Below, one piece after another: positions 17,252-25,966 of a stretch of DNA of 64,000 nucleotides (position 1 is its first letter; each line of letters opens with the position of its first letter). Source of the DNA: JBMNQH01 sp050944035 (GTDB lineage: Bacteria > Bacillota > Clostridia > Oscillospirales > Oscillospiraceae); assembly GCA_050944035.1 (NCBI GenBank), contig JBMNQH010000005.1, positions 62,001-126,000 on the forward strand. The letters are read 5' to 3'. The notes under the pieces are model-generated. The model had not been told where the DNA came from. It searched no databases and was given only the letters and a program-made list of their open reading frames with translations. A program made the translations under genes and the position numbers.

Positions 17252-17942
17252 CCAGTTTGATCCGGATGAAAAGAATCTCCATGTCGGCCACAGAGAGCGA
17301 ATGAAGCAACGGTTTTTAAATCATGGATTGGATACATTTGACGATCACACGGTGTTGGAACTGCTGCTTTTCTATTCCCAACCGCGGAAAGATACAAATC
17401 CTCTGGCACATATGGTTCTGGACCACTTTGGTTCTCTGGAAGCAGTATTTGAGGCAAAAGAAGAGGAACTGCGTCAGATCAAAGGATTGGGAGAAAACTC
17501 TGTTGTTTTGCTGAAACTGATTCCACAGATCAGTAGACGCTATATGATGGAAAAATATACGAACGATAATATTTTGGACAGTGCGGAGATTGCTGGAGCC
17601 TATTTTGTTCCGCGTTTTATGTATGAGCGGACGGAAGTAGTCTATATTGCCTGTCTGGACGCCAAACATCGCGTGGTCTGTTGCAAAGAAATTGGTCGCG
17701 GTGTTGTCAACTATGCGGAAGTCAGTATCCGGCGGATTGTGGAAATTGCGTTGGGTAACAATGCGGCCGGCGTCATTGTTGCGCACAATCATACCAGCGG
17801 CATTGCGCTGCCATCGGATGAGGATAAGCTTTCCACGAATCAAATCAAACGTGCACTGCGGTTAGTGGGCATTGAACTGATCGACCACATTATTGTAGGC
17901 GGTGACGATTTTGTTTCTATGGCGGAAAGCGGACTGCTTTGA
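17244..17942 (+). CDS. radC: RadC-family JAMM-domain protein
   Basis: About 232 residues. A helix-hairpin-helix half (GHRERMKQRF, then IKGLGENSVVLLKLI) precedes a JAB1/MPN-type metalloprotease-like domain with the metal motif HNHTSG-x4-SDED near the C-terminus. The family was named for a repair phenotype later attributed to another gene, so the true role is unclear. The GTG at 17244 is chosen because AGGGAG lies seven bases upstream. An in-frame ATG at 17217, deeper inside tsaD, has no clear ribosome site but cannot be excluded. The overlap with the tsaD stop suggests translational coupling. Confidence 0.9.
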   Translation: MVDQFDPDEKNLHVGHRERMKQRFLNHGLDTFDDHTVLELLLFYSQPRKDTNPLAHMVLDHFGSLEAVFEAKEEELRQIKGLGENSVVLLKLIPQISRRYMMEKYTNDNILDSAEIAGAYFVPRFMYERTEVVYIACLDAKHRVVCCKEIGRGVVNYAEVSIRRIVEIALGNNAAGVIVAHNHTSGIALPSDEDKLSTNQIKRALRLVGIELIDHIIVGGDDFVSMAESGLL

Positions 17943-17952
17943 CAGAGAATAT

Positions 17953-18000
17953 ACAGAAAGAACCCAGAATTATTTGCATAATTTCGGGTTCTTTCTGTTT
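17953..18000 (+). terminator. Terminator of the uvrB-radC operon
   Basis: A 13-base outer stem (17953-17965 with 17986-17998) with further A/T pairs inside, followed by T-rich sequence, ten bases after the radC stop. Confidence 0.85.
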
Positions 18001-18334
18001 ACAGTTTTGCGGAAAAATTGTGGAAAATCCGTGCATTGCTATATTTGGTATTTCATCAAAAAAAATAAGGAATCAAAATCCAATATCCTGTTGTATCAAG
18101 GAACAGTAATGTTGAAAACCCTGTTGGAAATGTTGATAACTATTAGAAAAGAGATTGCATGTAAGCGGTTGGACAGAGGAAAACAGAAGTGTTTTTCAGA
18201 GAATGCCCTTAATATAAAGACATATGTAGTTATATAAAAGTCATCTTGTGAAAAAGTTCCATAAGATTTATAATAAACTTTGGAATATTCAGGATATTTA
18301 GAATGAAACAGAATAAAATTACAAAATGTAATCG
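18001..18334. other. AT-rich intergenic region without a recognised gene
   Basis: Between the radC terminator and the terminator of the UPF0210 gene. It is markedly more AT-rich than its surroundings. The only frame (up to 18237) has no ribosome site at a sensible start and no recognisable protein features, so I do not call it. No RNA motif was recognised. Confidence 0.5.
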
Positions 18335-18373
18335 AAAGAACCGTTACCACAATTGTAACATTGGGTAACGGTT
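18335..18373 (-). terminator. Terminator of the UPF0210 gene
   Basis: AACCGTTACC (18339-18348) pairs with GGTAACGGTT (18364-18373). On the minus strand it is followed by a U-rich stretch, a dozen bases past the stop. Confidence 0.75.
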
Positions 18374-18385
18374 TATAGAAGATTT

Positions 18386-19744
18386 TTAGTTTTTCAGACT
18401 GTGCATCGGTGCGGGAATCCGACCACCGCGGGAGATGAAATCCGCTGCGCTCTCCGTATGAACCGGAATGATGGGGGCACTGCCGAGCAGACCGCCAAAT
18501 TCGACCATGTCGCCGACCTGTTTGCCGGGAGCAGGGATCAGACGGACGGCCGTGGTTTTGCAGTTGACCACACCAATCGCAGCTTCATCCGCAATGATGG
18601 CGGAAATGGTTTCTGCCGGGGTATCACCGGGGATTGCGATCATATCCAGTCCGACGGAACAGACACAGGTCATGGCTTCCAGTTTATCCAGTGTGAGCAC
18701 GCCGCTTTGTGCTGCGGCAATCATACCCTCATCCTCACTGACCGGAATAAAAGCGCCGGACAGACCACCGACGTGGTTGGATGCCATAACGCCACCCTTT
18801 TTCACGGCATCGTTGAGCATGGCAAGCGCGGCTGTTGTGCCGTGGGTACCGCAGGTTTCCAGACCAATTTCTTCCAAAATCCTGGCAACACTGTCCCCAA
18901 TGGCCGGAGTGGGAGCAAGAGAGAGATCCACGACGCCAAAGGGGGTACCGAGACGGCGGGAAGCCTCCTGTGCGACGAGCTGGCCCATTCTGGTGATGCG
19001 AAACGCAGTCCGTTTGATCTTTTCCGCAACGACGTCGAAGGGCTGACCCTTCACGGATTGCAGAGCGTGATGGACAACACCCGGACCCGAGACCCCGACA
19101 TTGATGACGCATTCCGGTTCCCCGATGCCGTGGAACGCACCGGCCATAAAGGGATTGTCCTCCACAGCGTTGGCAAAGACAACAAGCTTTGCACAGCCCA
19201 GCGCACCCTGTTCCGCCGTACAGCCTGCTGTTTGCTTGATGATACGACCCATGAGTGCGACGGCATCCATATTGATACCGGCTTTTGTGGTGGCGACGTT
19301 GACGCTGGAGCAGACTTTACTGGTCTGTGCCAGTGCAGAAGGGATGGAGTGAATCAGTCGGGTGTCACCACTGGTAAACCCCTTGTGGACGAGAGCGGAA
19401 AACCCACCGATAAAATTCACGCCGCAGGTCTCTGCTGCGCGATCCAGCGCCACCGCAATGGGGGTGAAATCCTGCGCATCACAGGATTCGGCAACCATGG
19501 CGATGGGGGTGACAGAAATCCGTTTGTTGACAATGGGAATACCGTACTCGGCTTCGATGGCCTCACCGGTTGCGACAAGATGTTCTGCCAGGTGCGTGAT
19601 TTTATCATAGATACGGTCGGCACAGGTCTGAATATCCGGATGTGCGCAGTCACGCAGGGAGATTCCCATGGTGATAGTGCGGATATCGAGGTGCTGATGG
19701 TCGATCATATCGATGGTTTTCATAATGTCGGAGTGATTCAACAT
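18386..19744 (-). CDS. UPF0210 / PFL-family protein (DUF711)
   Basis: A 452-residue member of the UPF0210 (DUF711, PFL-like) family, widespread in anaerobes. Its fold is related to formate acetyltransferase-like proteins, but no reaction has been assigned. Conserved glycine-rich segments such as FIGGFSALVHKG (about 111-122), NVGVSGPGVVHHAL (about 216-229) and the ASNHVGGLSGAFIPVSED block are present. It lies 11 bases downstream of an ACT-domain gene on the same strand, the standard pairing for this family, which suggests ligand-controlled activity. Confidence 0.9.
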   Translation of the reverse strand: MLNHSDIMKTIDMIDHQHLDIRTITMGISLRDCAHPDIQTCADRIYDKITHLAEHLVATGEAIEAEYGIPIVNKRISVTPIAMVAESCDAQDFTPIAVALDRAAETCGVNFIGGFSALVHKGFTSGDTRLIHSIPSALAQTSKVCSSVNVATTKAGINMDAVALMGRIIKQTAGCTAEQGALGCAKLVVFANAVEDNPFMAGAFHGIGEPECVINVGVSGPGVVHHALQSVKGQPFDVVAEKIKRTAFRITRMGQLVAQEASRRLGTPFGVVDLSLAPTPAIGDSVARILEEIGLETCGTHGTTAALAMLNDAVKKGGVMASNHVGGLSGAFIPVSEDEGMIAAAQSGVLTLDKLEAMTCVCSVGLDMIAIPGDTPAETISAIIADEAAIGVVNCKTTAVRLIPAPGKQVGDMVEFGGLLGSAPIIPVHTESAADFISRGGRIPAPMHSLKN

Positions 19745-19755
19745 GACAGGTCACC

Positions 19756-20025
19756 TCAGATTCTGTGCATCGCATGAAAAATATCTTCGCGCTGAATGCG
19801 GATTGCCAGCTCCATGGCAGCGCCCTTTTCTTTCAATGCCTTTTTGATCTCTTCAAACGGTCGGTCAGTTGTCGCTGTGTCTACCAGCATCGTCATAGTA
19901 AAAGTATCCTGCATAATTGTCTGACTGAGATCCAGGATGTTGACGTGCATGGAAGAGAGCAGGCTGCAAACTTCGGCAATGATGCCGACGCGGTCAGGAC
20001 CGATGACAGTAACAATGGCTTTCAT
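19756..20025 (-). CDS. ACT-domain protein (UPF0237)
   Basis: An 89-residue protein that is essentially a single ACT domain, a small-molecule (often amino-acid) sensor fold. It opens with IVTVIGPDRVGIIAEVCSLL, whose GPDRVGI turn is the usual ligand site, followed by the predicted beta-alpha-beta repeat. It immediately precedes the UPF0210 gene, a conserved gene pair. A GGAGG site lies upstream of the ATG. The ligand is unknown. Confidence 0.92.
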   Translation of the reverse strand: MKAIVTVIGPDRVGIIAEVCSLLSSMHVNILDLSQTIMQDTFTMTMLVDTATTDRPFEEIKKALKEKGAAMELAIRIQREDIFHAMHRI

Positions 20026-20055
20026 AGTAAGGAAATACCTCCAATTGAACGATAC

Positions 20056-20090
20056 AAAAGCCGGCAGACCGCTTTGGCATGCCGGCTTTT
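20056..20090 (-). terminator. Terminator of the arg operon
   Basis: AAAAGCCGGC (20056-20065) pairs with GCCGGCTTTT (20081-20090), between the argD stop and the ACT gene. A second, weaker hairpin (20100-20106 with 20122-20128) lies just upstream of it on the minus strand. Confidence 0.8.
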
Positions 20091-20144
20091 GCTATACTAT
20101 GCCGGAACTTTTTATTTTGCCTCCGGCAGGATCAGCTTGTTCTT

Positions 20145-21317
20145 CTATTCTACAATTGCTGCCTTGAGAATGTCAATGGCTTCTTCAAGAACAGGGAAAG
20201 GAATATTCAGCGGCGGCAGCAAACGGACTTTTTGTTTTGCAGTCAGTACCAGCAAACCGTGTTCCAGACACGCCATTACGATCTCTTTTGCCGGTTTCTC
20301 ACATTCGATGCCGAGCATAAGACCAAGACCACTGACGCTTTTTACACCGGGGGCGTTGCTGAGCTGATCGATGATATACTGGGATTTCTTTGCGATTTCC
20401 TCCATCATCGTGTCATCCAGCCGTTGCAAAATGCTCAAACCGCCAGCACAGGCAACCGGATTGCCGCCGAAGGTAGAACCATGGCTTCCGGGCGTCAGAA
20501 CGTCACAGACAGCTTCTCCGAGAACGCAGGCCCCGATGGGCAGACCGCCGCCCAAGCCCTTTGCCGTAGTAAAAATGTCCGGTGTGAAGCCGTAGTGCAT
20601 GTAGGCGTAAAGCTTGCCGGTACGGCCGTTGCCGGTCTGTACTTCGTCGACGATGACCAACAGATCCTTTTCCTTTGCGATGGCCAGAATGCCGTCGACA
20701 AATGCCTGACTGAGTACATGGATACCACCCTCGCCCTGTACCATCTCAATCATAATGGCACAGCACGCATACTGTTCTGCCAGACGTCTCACATCTTCGA
20801 TATCATCCGGGGCTGCATGGACAAAACCCGGTGTAAAGGGTCCAAATTCAGTGTGGAAACAGTCCTGTCCGGTGGCGGACAATGTGGTGACAGTTCGGCC
20901 GTGGAAACTGTCCTTCAGTGTGATAATGGTGCTGTGACTTTCATCGCCATATTTCTGAAATGCCCAGCGGCGCGCTGTTTTTATCGCACATTCATTGGCT
21001 TCTGCACCGGAATTGCCATAACAGACACGCTTCATGCCGGTTTTTTCACAAATCAGCCTGGCGAGCTCGGCACAGGGGCCGGTGTAGTACAAGTTAGAGG
21101 CGTGCTGTAACGTGCCAAGTTGCGCAGTGACGGTTGCTGTCCATACGTCGTCGGCGTAGCCAAAGGCATTGACACCGATACCGGTACCAAGATCGATGTA
21201 CCGTTTGCCGGTTTCATCAAAGGCCTCTGCGCCCTTGCCGCGAACCAGCGCAACAGGGAACCGGCCATAGGTATGTGCGACGTAAGAGTTGTCAATTTCC
21301 TTGATCGTATATGCCAT
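20145..21317 (-). CDS. argD: Acetylornithine aminotransferase
   Basis: A PLP-dependent class III aminotransferase, 390 residues, converting N-acetylglutamate semialdehyde to N-acetylornithine. It shows the CYGNSGAEANECAIKTAR cofactor segment (about 95-112), the VDEVQTGNGRTG aspartate motif (about 215-226), and the PLP lysine in TTAKGLGGGLPIGA (about 245). It is the last gene of the minus-strand argG-C-J-B-D operon, starting two bases after argB with a GGAG site. Within this context ArgD is favoured over the related ornithine or 4-aminobutyrate aminotransferases. Confidence 0.95.
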   Translation of the reverse strand: MAYTIKEIDNSYVAHTYGRFPVALVRGKGAEAFDETGKRYIDLGTGIGVNAFGYADDVWTATVTAQLGTLQHASNLYYTGPCAELARLICEKTGMKRVCYGNSGAEANECAIKTARRWAFQKYGDESHSTIITLKDSFHGRTVTTLSATGQDCFHTEFGPFTPGFVHAAPDDIEDVRRLAEQYACCAIMIEMVQGEGGIHVLSQAFVDGILAIAKEKDLLVIVDEVQTGNGRTGKLYAYMHYGFTPDIFTTAKGLGGGLPIGACVLGEAVCDVLTPGSHGSTFGGNPVACAGGLSILQRLDDTMMEEIAKKSQYIIDQLSNAPGVKSVSGLGLMLGIECEKPAKEIVMACLEHGLLVLTAKQKVRLLPPLNIPFPVLEEAIDILKAAIVE

Positions 21318-21319
21318 AA

Positions 21320-22177
21320 TCAGTCTCCTATAAACATGGTGCCAAGACCCTCGTTGGTCAGAATCTCGATCAGGATGGAATGCATAACTCTGCCGTCGAT
21401 GATAAAGACCTTGCGGACACCGTCGCTGAGTGCGTCAATGCAGCACTGGACCTTGGGAATCATGCCGCCGGAAATTGTACCGTCGCGGATCAGTGCAGGA
21501 GCTTCGCTGGTGCGAATCCGGGAGATCAAGGTACTGGGATCGTCTTTGTCGCGCAGAATACCAGCGATGTCGGTCATGGAAATCAGACTTTCTGCGTGGA
21601 GCTGGCCGGCAATTTTTGCCGCTGCGGTATCTGCGTTGATGTTGTAGGCGTTGCCGTAGCGGTCACAGCCGACTGTGGAAATAACGGGAATATAGCCATT
21701 GTCCAGCAGATCGATGATGGGCTGGACGTTGACGCTGGTGATTTCCCCAACATAGCCAAGGCGTTCATCGAGCTGGCGTGCTTCAATCAGGTTTCCATCC
21801 ATACCGGACAGACCGATGGCCTTGCCGCCGATGGACTGGATCAGGTTAACAAGACCCTTATTGACCTTGCCGGCCAGTACCATCTGCACGATTTCCGCGG
21901 TTTCTGCGTCGGTAACACGCAGACCGTCAACAAACTGGGTCTCCTTCCCAACGCGCTTGAGCATATCGGTAATTTCCGGGCCGCCGCCGTGGACCAGAAC
22001 GACCTTGATGCCGATCAGAGAGAGCAAAACAATGTCACCCATGACTGCATTTTTTAATTCATCGTTAATCATAGCATTGCCGCCGTATTTGATAACGATA
22101 ATTTTGTTGTTGTATTTTTGAATATAGGGAAGTGCCTGAATCAGGACTTCACTTCTCAACTTGTTGTCCAATTCCAT
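21320..22177 (-). CDS. argB: Acetylglutamate kinase
   Basis: Phosphorylates N-acetylglutamate, the second step of ornithine synthesis. The protein is 285 residues when started at the ATG at 22177, which has AGGAGG seven bases upstream; a longer frame has no such site. Amino-acid-kinase motifs are clear: IVIKYGGNAM (about 27-36), VLVHGGGPEIT (about 63-73) and the C-terminal GMIPKVQCCIDAL (about 245-257). The N-terminal helix (about 5-25) is present; in other ArgB proteins an N-terminal extension of this kind accompanies arginine feedback inhibition, so such inhibition is plausible here. Confidence 0.96.
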   Translation of the reverse strand: MELDNKLRSEVLIQALPYIQKYNNKIIVIKYGGNAMINDELKNAVMGDIVLLSLIGIKVVLVHGGGPEITDMLKRVGKETQFVDGLRVTDAETAEIVQMVLAGKVNKGLVNLIQSIGGKAIGLSGMDGNLIEARQLDERLGYVGEITSVNVQPIIDLLDNGYIPVISTVGCDRYGNAYNINADTAAAKIAGQLHAESLISMTDIAGILRDKDDPSTLISRIRTSEAPALIRDGTISGGMIPKVQCCIDALSDGVRKVFIIDGRVMHSILIEILTNEGLGTMFIGD

Positions 22178-22199
22178 GGATTGCCTCCTATAAAACAAT

Positions 22200-22227
22200 C
22201 CAAAAAGCACAAATTTGTGCTTTTTGG
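22200..22227 (-). terminator. Palindromic terminator/attenuator between argJ and argB
   Basis: A perfect 28-base palindrome with GCACAAA/TTTGTGC at its centre and A5/T5 flanks. On the minus strand it forms a stem followed by U-rich sequence in the 86-base gap between argJ and argB. It may reduce expression of argB-argD relative to argG-C-J, or stabilise the upstream message. Confidence 0.65.
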
Positions 22228-22263
22228 ATGAATCGTATTTCGATTATTCTGGAATACAAAGAA

Positions 22264-23478
22264 TCAGGTGCGATAATCTCCATTGATCTTAACATAATCA
22301 TAGGTGAGATCGCAGCCCCAGGCGGTTGCCTCAACGTTGCCGCTGTGCAGGTCTACCAGGATTTCCACTTCGCTCTGCTGTAAAATTTGCAGCGCCAGTT
22401 CTTCCGAGAAATCCACACCGGCACCGTTCCGGCAAACTGCAATTGTTCCGACGTTGGAGCGGAAATCTACGTCGATGCGGTTGACATCTACATCTGCACC
22501 GCTGTAACCGACCGCGCACAGCACTCTGCCCCAGTTGGCATCCGAGCCGAACATGGCGGCCTTGACGAGGGAAGAGCAGATAACGGACTTGGAAACCGTG
22601 ACAGCAGTTGCTTTTTCTGCGGCGCCGGTTACGATGCAGGTGAGCAGCTTGGAAGCGCCCTCTCCGTCTCCTGCGATCTTACGACAAAGATCGGTGGTGA
22701 CAGCATGCAACGCTGCACAGAAACTATCGAACGCTTCGCCTTCGTCCGTAATTTCCGCATTGTTTGCCATACCGTTTGCCAGCAGCGTAACCATATCATT
22801 GGTCGAGGTATCACCGTCGATGCTGATCATGTTAAAGGAGTCGCAGACATCAGTAGAGAGTGCCTTTTGCAGCATTGCATGGCTGATTGCAACGTCTGTG
22901 GTGAGGAAGGAGAGCATGGTCGCCATATTGGGATGGATCATGCCGGAACCTTTTGCAATGCCGCCGATGTGGCACTCCACATCGCCCAGCATGAAGCGAA
23001 CGGCCACTTCCTTTTCTACTGTGTCCGTAGTCATAATGGCTTCTTCAGCTGCGGTACTGTTTTCTGTCGAGAGACCGGAGACCAGTGCCGGAATGCCATT
23101 TTGAATCGGGGTAATGTCCAGTGGCAGACCGATTACACCAGTGGAAGCTACCACAACATCCGAAGCCGGAATGTTCAGTGCATCTGCAAGCAGTTCACAG
23201 GTTTTTTTTGCAACGGCAGGACCATCTGCATTGCAGGTGTTGGCATTGCCGCTATTGCAGATAATGGCTGTGGCATAGCCGTCTGCAACGTGTTCTTTGG
23301 TCACAAGAAGCGGCGCGCCTTTGACCAGATTGGTGGTATAGGTAGCCGCACAGACTGCCCGCTTCTCGCTGACAATCAGTGCCAAATCCCGTTTGGATTT
23401 ATTTTTACGGATGCCACAGTGGATGCCGTTGGCCTGAAAACCAGCCGGTGCACAGACACCGCCGTCAATAAACATCAT
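22264..23478 (-). CDS. argJ: Bifunctional glutamate N-acetyltransferase / ornithine acetyltransferase
   Basis: Catalyses the cyclic acetyl transfer from acetylornithine to glutamate. It is a 404-residue precursor that cleaves itself into two chains at the conserved threonine in KGSGMIHPNMATMLSF (about T186-188). ICNSGNANTCNADG (about 72-85) is another family hallmark. Two in-frame ATGs open the gene with AGGAGG eight bases upstream. Whether it also uses acetyl-CoA (bifunctional form) cannot be told from the sequence. It lies 12 bases after argC. Confidence 0.96.
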   Translation of the reverse strand: MMFIDGGVCAPAGFQANGIHCGIRKNKSKRDLALIVSEKRAVCAATYTTNLVKGAPLLVTKEHVADGYATAIICNSGNANTCNADGPAVAKKTCELLADALNIPASDVVVASTGVIGLPLDITPIQNGIPALVSGLSTENSTAAEEAIMTTDTVEKEVAVRFMLGDVECHIGGIAKGSGMIHPNMATMLSFLTTDVAISHAMLQKALSTDVCDSFNMISIDGDTSTNDMVTLLANGMANNAEITDEGEAFDSFCAALHAVTTDLCRKIAGDGEGASKLLTCIVTGAAEKATAVTVSKSVICSSLVKAAMFGSDANWGRVLCAVGYSGADVDVNRIDVDFRSNVGTIAVCRNGAGVDFSEELALQILQQSEVEILVDLHSGNVEATAWGCDLTYDYVKINGDYRT

Positions 23479-23490
23479 GGTTGGTTCCTC

Positions 23491-24426
23491 CTAGAGAACA
23501 AGACCGTAATCGGGCGTGTTCCCGATCATAATGTCCATGCACTCCATAGCGGCGCCGGAAGCACCTTTGCCCAGGTTATCAAACCGGGCGAGTAACAGGA
23601 CACGGTCCTCGTTTCCTTCTACAAAAATCTTCATGGAATCCCTTTTCAGCGCGCCGCAGCCAGAAATGAAACCGTTTTCGCCGATTTCCTCACAGAAGCT
23701 GACGACGGGACCACGATAAAGATTCCGATATACCGCTTTGATCTCCTCAATTCCTGCGCCATGTAGCAGGTTTTTGGTGAATACCGGAACGGTTACCACC
23801 ATACCGCTGTAAAAATCGGAGACGATGGGGCAGAAAATGGGGGGCTGAGCCAGCCCGGGAATATACTGCATCTCTTTCAGATGTTTGTGCTGCTGGGTCA
23901 GACCGTACTGTCTTGGAGCATCCAGCAGAGGATCGCGGTTTGCATTCTCATACTGTGCAATCATCTTTTTGCCACCGCCGCTGTACCCTGTGATGGAATG
24001 ACAGGCGATGTCGATGTCAGCAGGCAGAATGCCAGCCTTTAGGAGAGGATATACAAGAGCAACAAAACCGCCGGCGTGACAACCGGGCACTGCAACGCGC
24101 TTGGAGTTGCGCACTGCCTCAAAATGTTCCGGTGAAAGCTCGGGAAAGCCATAAGCCCAGCCCGGCTCTGTCCTGTGGGCGGTCGATGCGTCGATCAATT
24201 TTACATTGGGATTTTCCACCATGGAAACAGCTTCTCTTGCTGCTGCGTCTGGAAGGCAGAGAAATGCGATATCGCAATTGTTCAGCGCTTCTTTCCGTTT
24301 TGCGAGATCCTTCCGATCCTGTTCCGGCAGGACGACAAGTGAAATGTCGTCCCGTGCGGAAAGACGGTCATAGATCCGAAGTCCGGTGGTCCCTTCTCTT
24401 CCGTCTATAAAAACCTGATGTGTCAT
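23491..24426 (-). CDS. argC: N-acetyl-gamma-glutamyl-phosphate reductase, short type
   Basis: Reduces the acyl phosphate made by ArgB, using NADPH. The 311-residue length is that of the short (type 2) ArgC branch; the commoner type is about 345. It has the N-terminal nucleotide-binding turn DGREGTTGLRI (about 8-18), the catalytic cysteine in VPGCHAGG (about 115), and the SITGYSGGGKKM segment (about 143-154). It sits between argG and argJ, with the expected operon order. Confidence 0.93.
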   Translation of the reverse strand: MTHQVFIDGREGTTGLRIYDRLSARDDISLVVLPEQDRKDLAKRKEALNNCDIAFLCLPDAAAREAVSMVENPNVKLIDASTAHRTEPGWAYGFPELSPEHFEAVRNSKRVAVPGCHAGGFVALVYPLLKAGILPADIDIACHSITGYSGGGKKMIAQYENANRDPLLDAPRQYGLTQQHKHLKEMQYIPGLAQPPIFCPIVSDFYSGMVVTVPVFTKNLLHGAGIEEIKAVYRNLYRGPVVSFCEEIGENGFISGCGALKRDSMKIFVEGNEDRVLLLARFDNLGKGASGAAMECMDIMIGNTPDYGLVL

Positions 24427-24442
24427 AAGTTTGATTCAATCC

Positions 24443-25666
24443 TTATTTATTCTTCTGCATCATTTGTGCCTGAACCTTGATAGGCAGACCAAAGAGGTCG
24501 ATGAAGCCGCCGGCCTCGGACTGATCGTAAACATCATCTTCGTCGAAGGTTGCGATTTCTTCACTGTACAGTGTGTAGGGAGAAGAAACGCTGGAAAGGA
24601 TGATATTGCCTTTGTAGAGCTTCAGGACGACCTTGCCGGTTACGGTTTCCTGGGTTTTGTCCACGAAAGCGGAAAGTGCTTCGCGCAGCGGGGTGAACCA
24701 CTGGCCGTTGTAAACCAGATCGGCAAAGGTGATGGCAAGCTCTCTCTTTTTGTGCATGGTGAGCTTGTCCAGGCAGATGGTTTCGAGCATTTCGTGTGCC
24801 TTGTAGAGAATGGTGCCGCCCGGAGTCTCATAAACGCCACGGCTCTTCATACCGACGAGACGGTTTTCTACAACGTCATAGATGCCGATGCCGTTTGCAC
24901 CGCCCAGTGCGTTCAGCTTGCGGACGATGTCGGAGCCCTTCATTGCAACGCCGTCAACAGAAACAGGTGTACCCTGTACGAAATCGATGGTGACATAGGT
25001 CGGAGCATCCGGTGCGTCGATGGGGGAAACGCCGAGTTCCAGGAAGCCTTCCTTTTCATAGGTGGGCTCGTTTTCGGGGTTTTCCAGATCCAGACCTTCG
25101 TGGCTCAGATGCCAGATGTTTTTATCCTTGGAGTAGTTGGTTTCCCGGTTGATGCGGAGAGGAATGTTGTGTGCTTCTGCATATTCAATTTCCTGCTCAC
25201 GGGACTTGATATCCCACTCACGCCAGGGAGCGATGATGGCGAGGTCAGGAGCAAATGCCTTGATGGCCAGTTCAAAACGAACCTGATCGTTGCCCTTACC
25301 GGTGCAGCCATGACAGATGGCGTCAGCGCCTTCCTGCAATGCGATTTCGCAGATGTGCTTTGCAATGACGGGACGTGCAAATGCAGTACCGAGCAGATAG
25401 CCTTCATAATCCGCGCCAGCCTTCATAGTGGGGAATACATAATCATCGATGAACTCATCTACGAGATCAAGAATGTAAAGTTTAGAAGCGCCGGTCTTGA
25501 TGGCCTTTTCTTCCAGACCATCGAGTTCTGCACCCTGACCAACGTCAGCGGATACGGCGATGACTTCACAATTATTGTAGTTTTCCTTGAGCCAGGGAAT
25601 GATAATGGATGTATCCAGACCGCCGGAATAGGCGAGAACGACTTTTTTAATATCCTGTTTATTCAT
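24443..25666 (-). CDS. argG: Argininosuccinate synthase
   Basis: Joins citrulline and aspartate with ATP hydrolysis to AMP. The 407-residue protein begins with the N-type pyrophosphatase loop LAYSGGLDTSI (about 11-21) and carries GCTGKGNDQVRFE (about 115-127) and the EPTYEKEGFLELGVSPIDAP block. It is the promoter-proximal gene of argG-argC-argJ-argB-argD. argH, argF and carAB are not in the window. The ATG has a GGAGG site. Confidence 0.97.
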   Translation of the reverse strand: MNKQDIKKVVLAYSGGLDTSIIIPWLKENYNNCEVIAVSADVGQGAELDGLEEKAIKTGASKLYILDLVDEFIDDYVFPTMKAGADYEGYLLGTAFARPVIAKHICEIALQEGADAICHGCTGKGNDQVRFELAIKAFAPDLAIIAPWREWDIKSREQEIEYAEAHNIPLRINRETNYSKDKNIWHLSHEGLDLENPENEPTYEKEGFLELGVSPIDAPDAPTYVTIDFVQGTPVSVDGVAMKGSDIVRKLNALGGANGIGIYDVVENRLVGMKSRGVYETPGGTILYKAHEMLETICLDKLTMHKKRELAITFADLVYNGQWFTPLREALSAFVDKTQETVTGKVVLKLYKGNIILSSVSSPYTLYSEEIATFDEDDVYDQSEAGGFIDLFGLPIKVQAQMMQKNK

Positions 25667-25700
25667 TGAAGAGAACCTCCATTTAATTATTCAAATTATA

Positions 25701-25735
25701 TGCATAATTATGCAACTATATATTCAAAAAGTCAA
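25701..25735 (-). promoter_or_regulatory. argG promoter overlapped by an ARG-box palindrome
   Basis: On the minus strand TTGACT (25730-25735) and CATAAT (25707-25712) are 17 bases apart. The -10 box lies inside a perfect palindrome, TGCATAATTATGCA (25701-25714), which has the form of an ArgR/AhrC operator half-pair. An ATTCAAAT half-site lies next to it, towards the gene. ArgR binding here would block the promoter when arginine is present. Confidence 0.65.
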
Positions 25736-25834
25736 GCAGTTTTCGGAAGAAATTTTTCTGATTTTGTTGATTTGGAACATAACCATAAAAGGAATCTGCC
25801 AAAACCCGGATCTTCTTGTGAATATTGATGGTCG

Positions 25835-25861
25835 TATATTCATAATCAGATGAATATATAC
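25835..25861. promoter_or_regulatory. Upstream palindrome, possible distal ArgR site
   Basis: TATTCAT and ATGAATA arms around a six-base centre, extended by TATA-rich flanks, lie about 175 bases upstream of argG. The arms resemble ARG-box half-sites in the inverse orientation. The rest of the gap to pnp is AT-rich and holds no gene. Confidence 0.35.
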
Positions 25862-25891
25862 AAAGTACATGAATAGAACGAATTCCGGATA

Positions 25892-25930
25892 AAAAATACA
25901 GTGGATGAGAGCAACTATCTCATCCACTGT
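25892..25930 (-). terminator. Terminator of pnp
   Basis: A perfect 13-base stem (25898-25910 with 25918-25930), followed on the minus strand by a run of U, past the pnp stop. Confidence 0.9.
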
Positions 25931-25966
25931 AGCGGATTGTATTCGAAGAGGGATGGGCAGAGGAGA

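Noticed and set aside
17902..18237. A 111-codon frame after radC
   Set aside because: It begins inside radC, runs through the terminator, and is AT-rich without recognisable protein features or a ribosome site.
25667..25966. An arginine T-box leader before argG
   Set aside because: No T-box sequence (TGGNACCGCG) or specifier-loop arrangement is visible; the palindromic ArgR-type site explains the region better.
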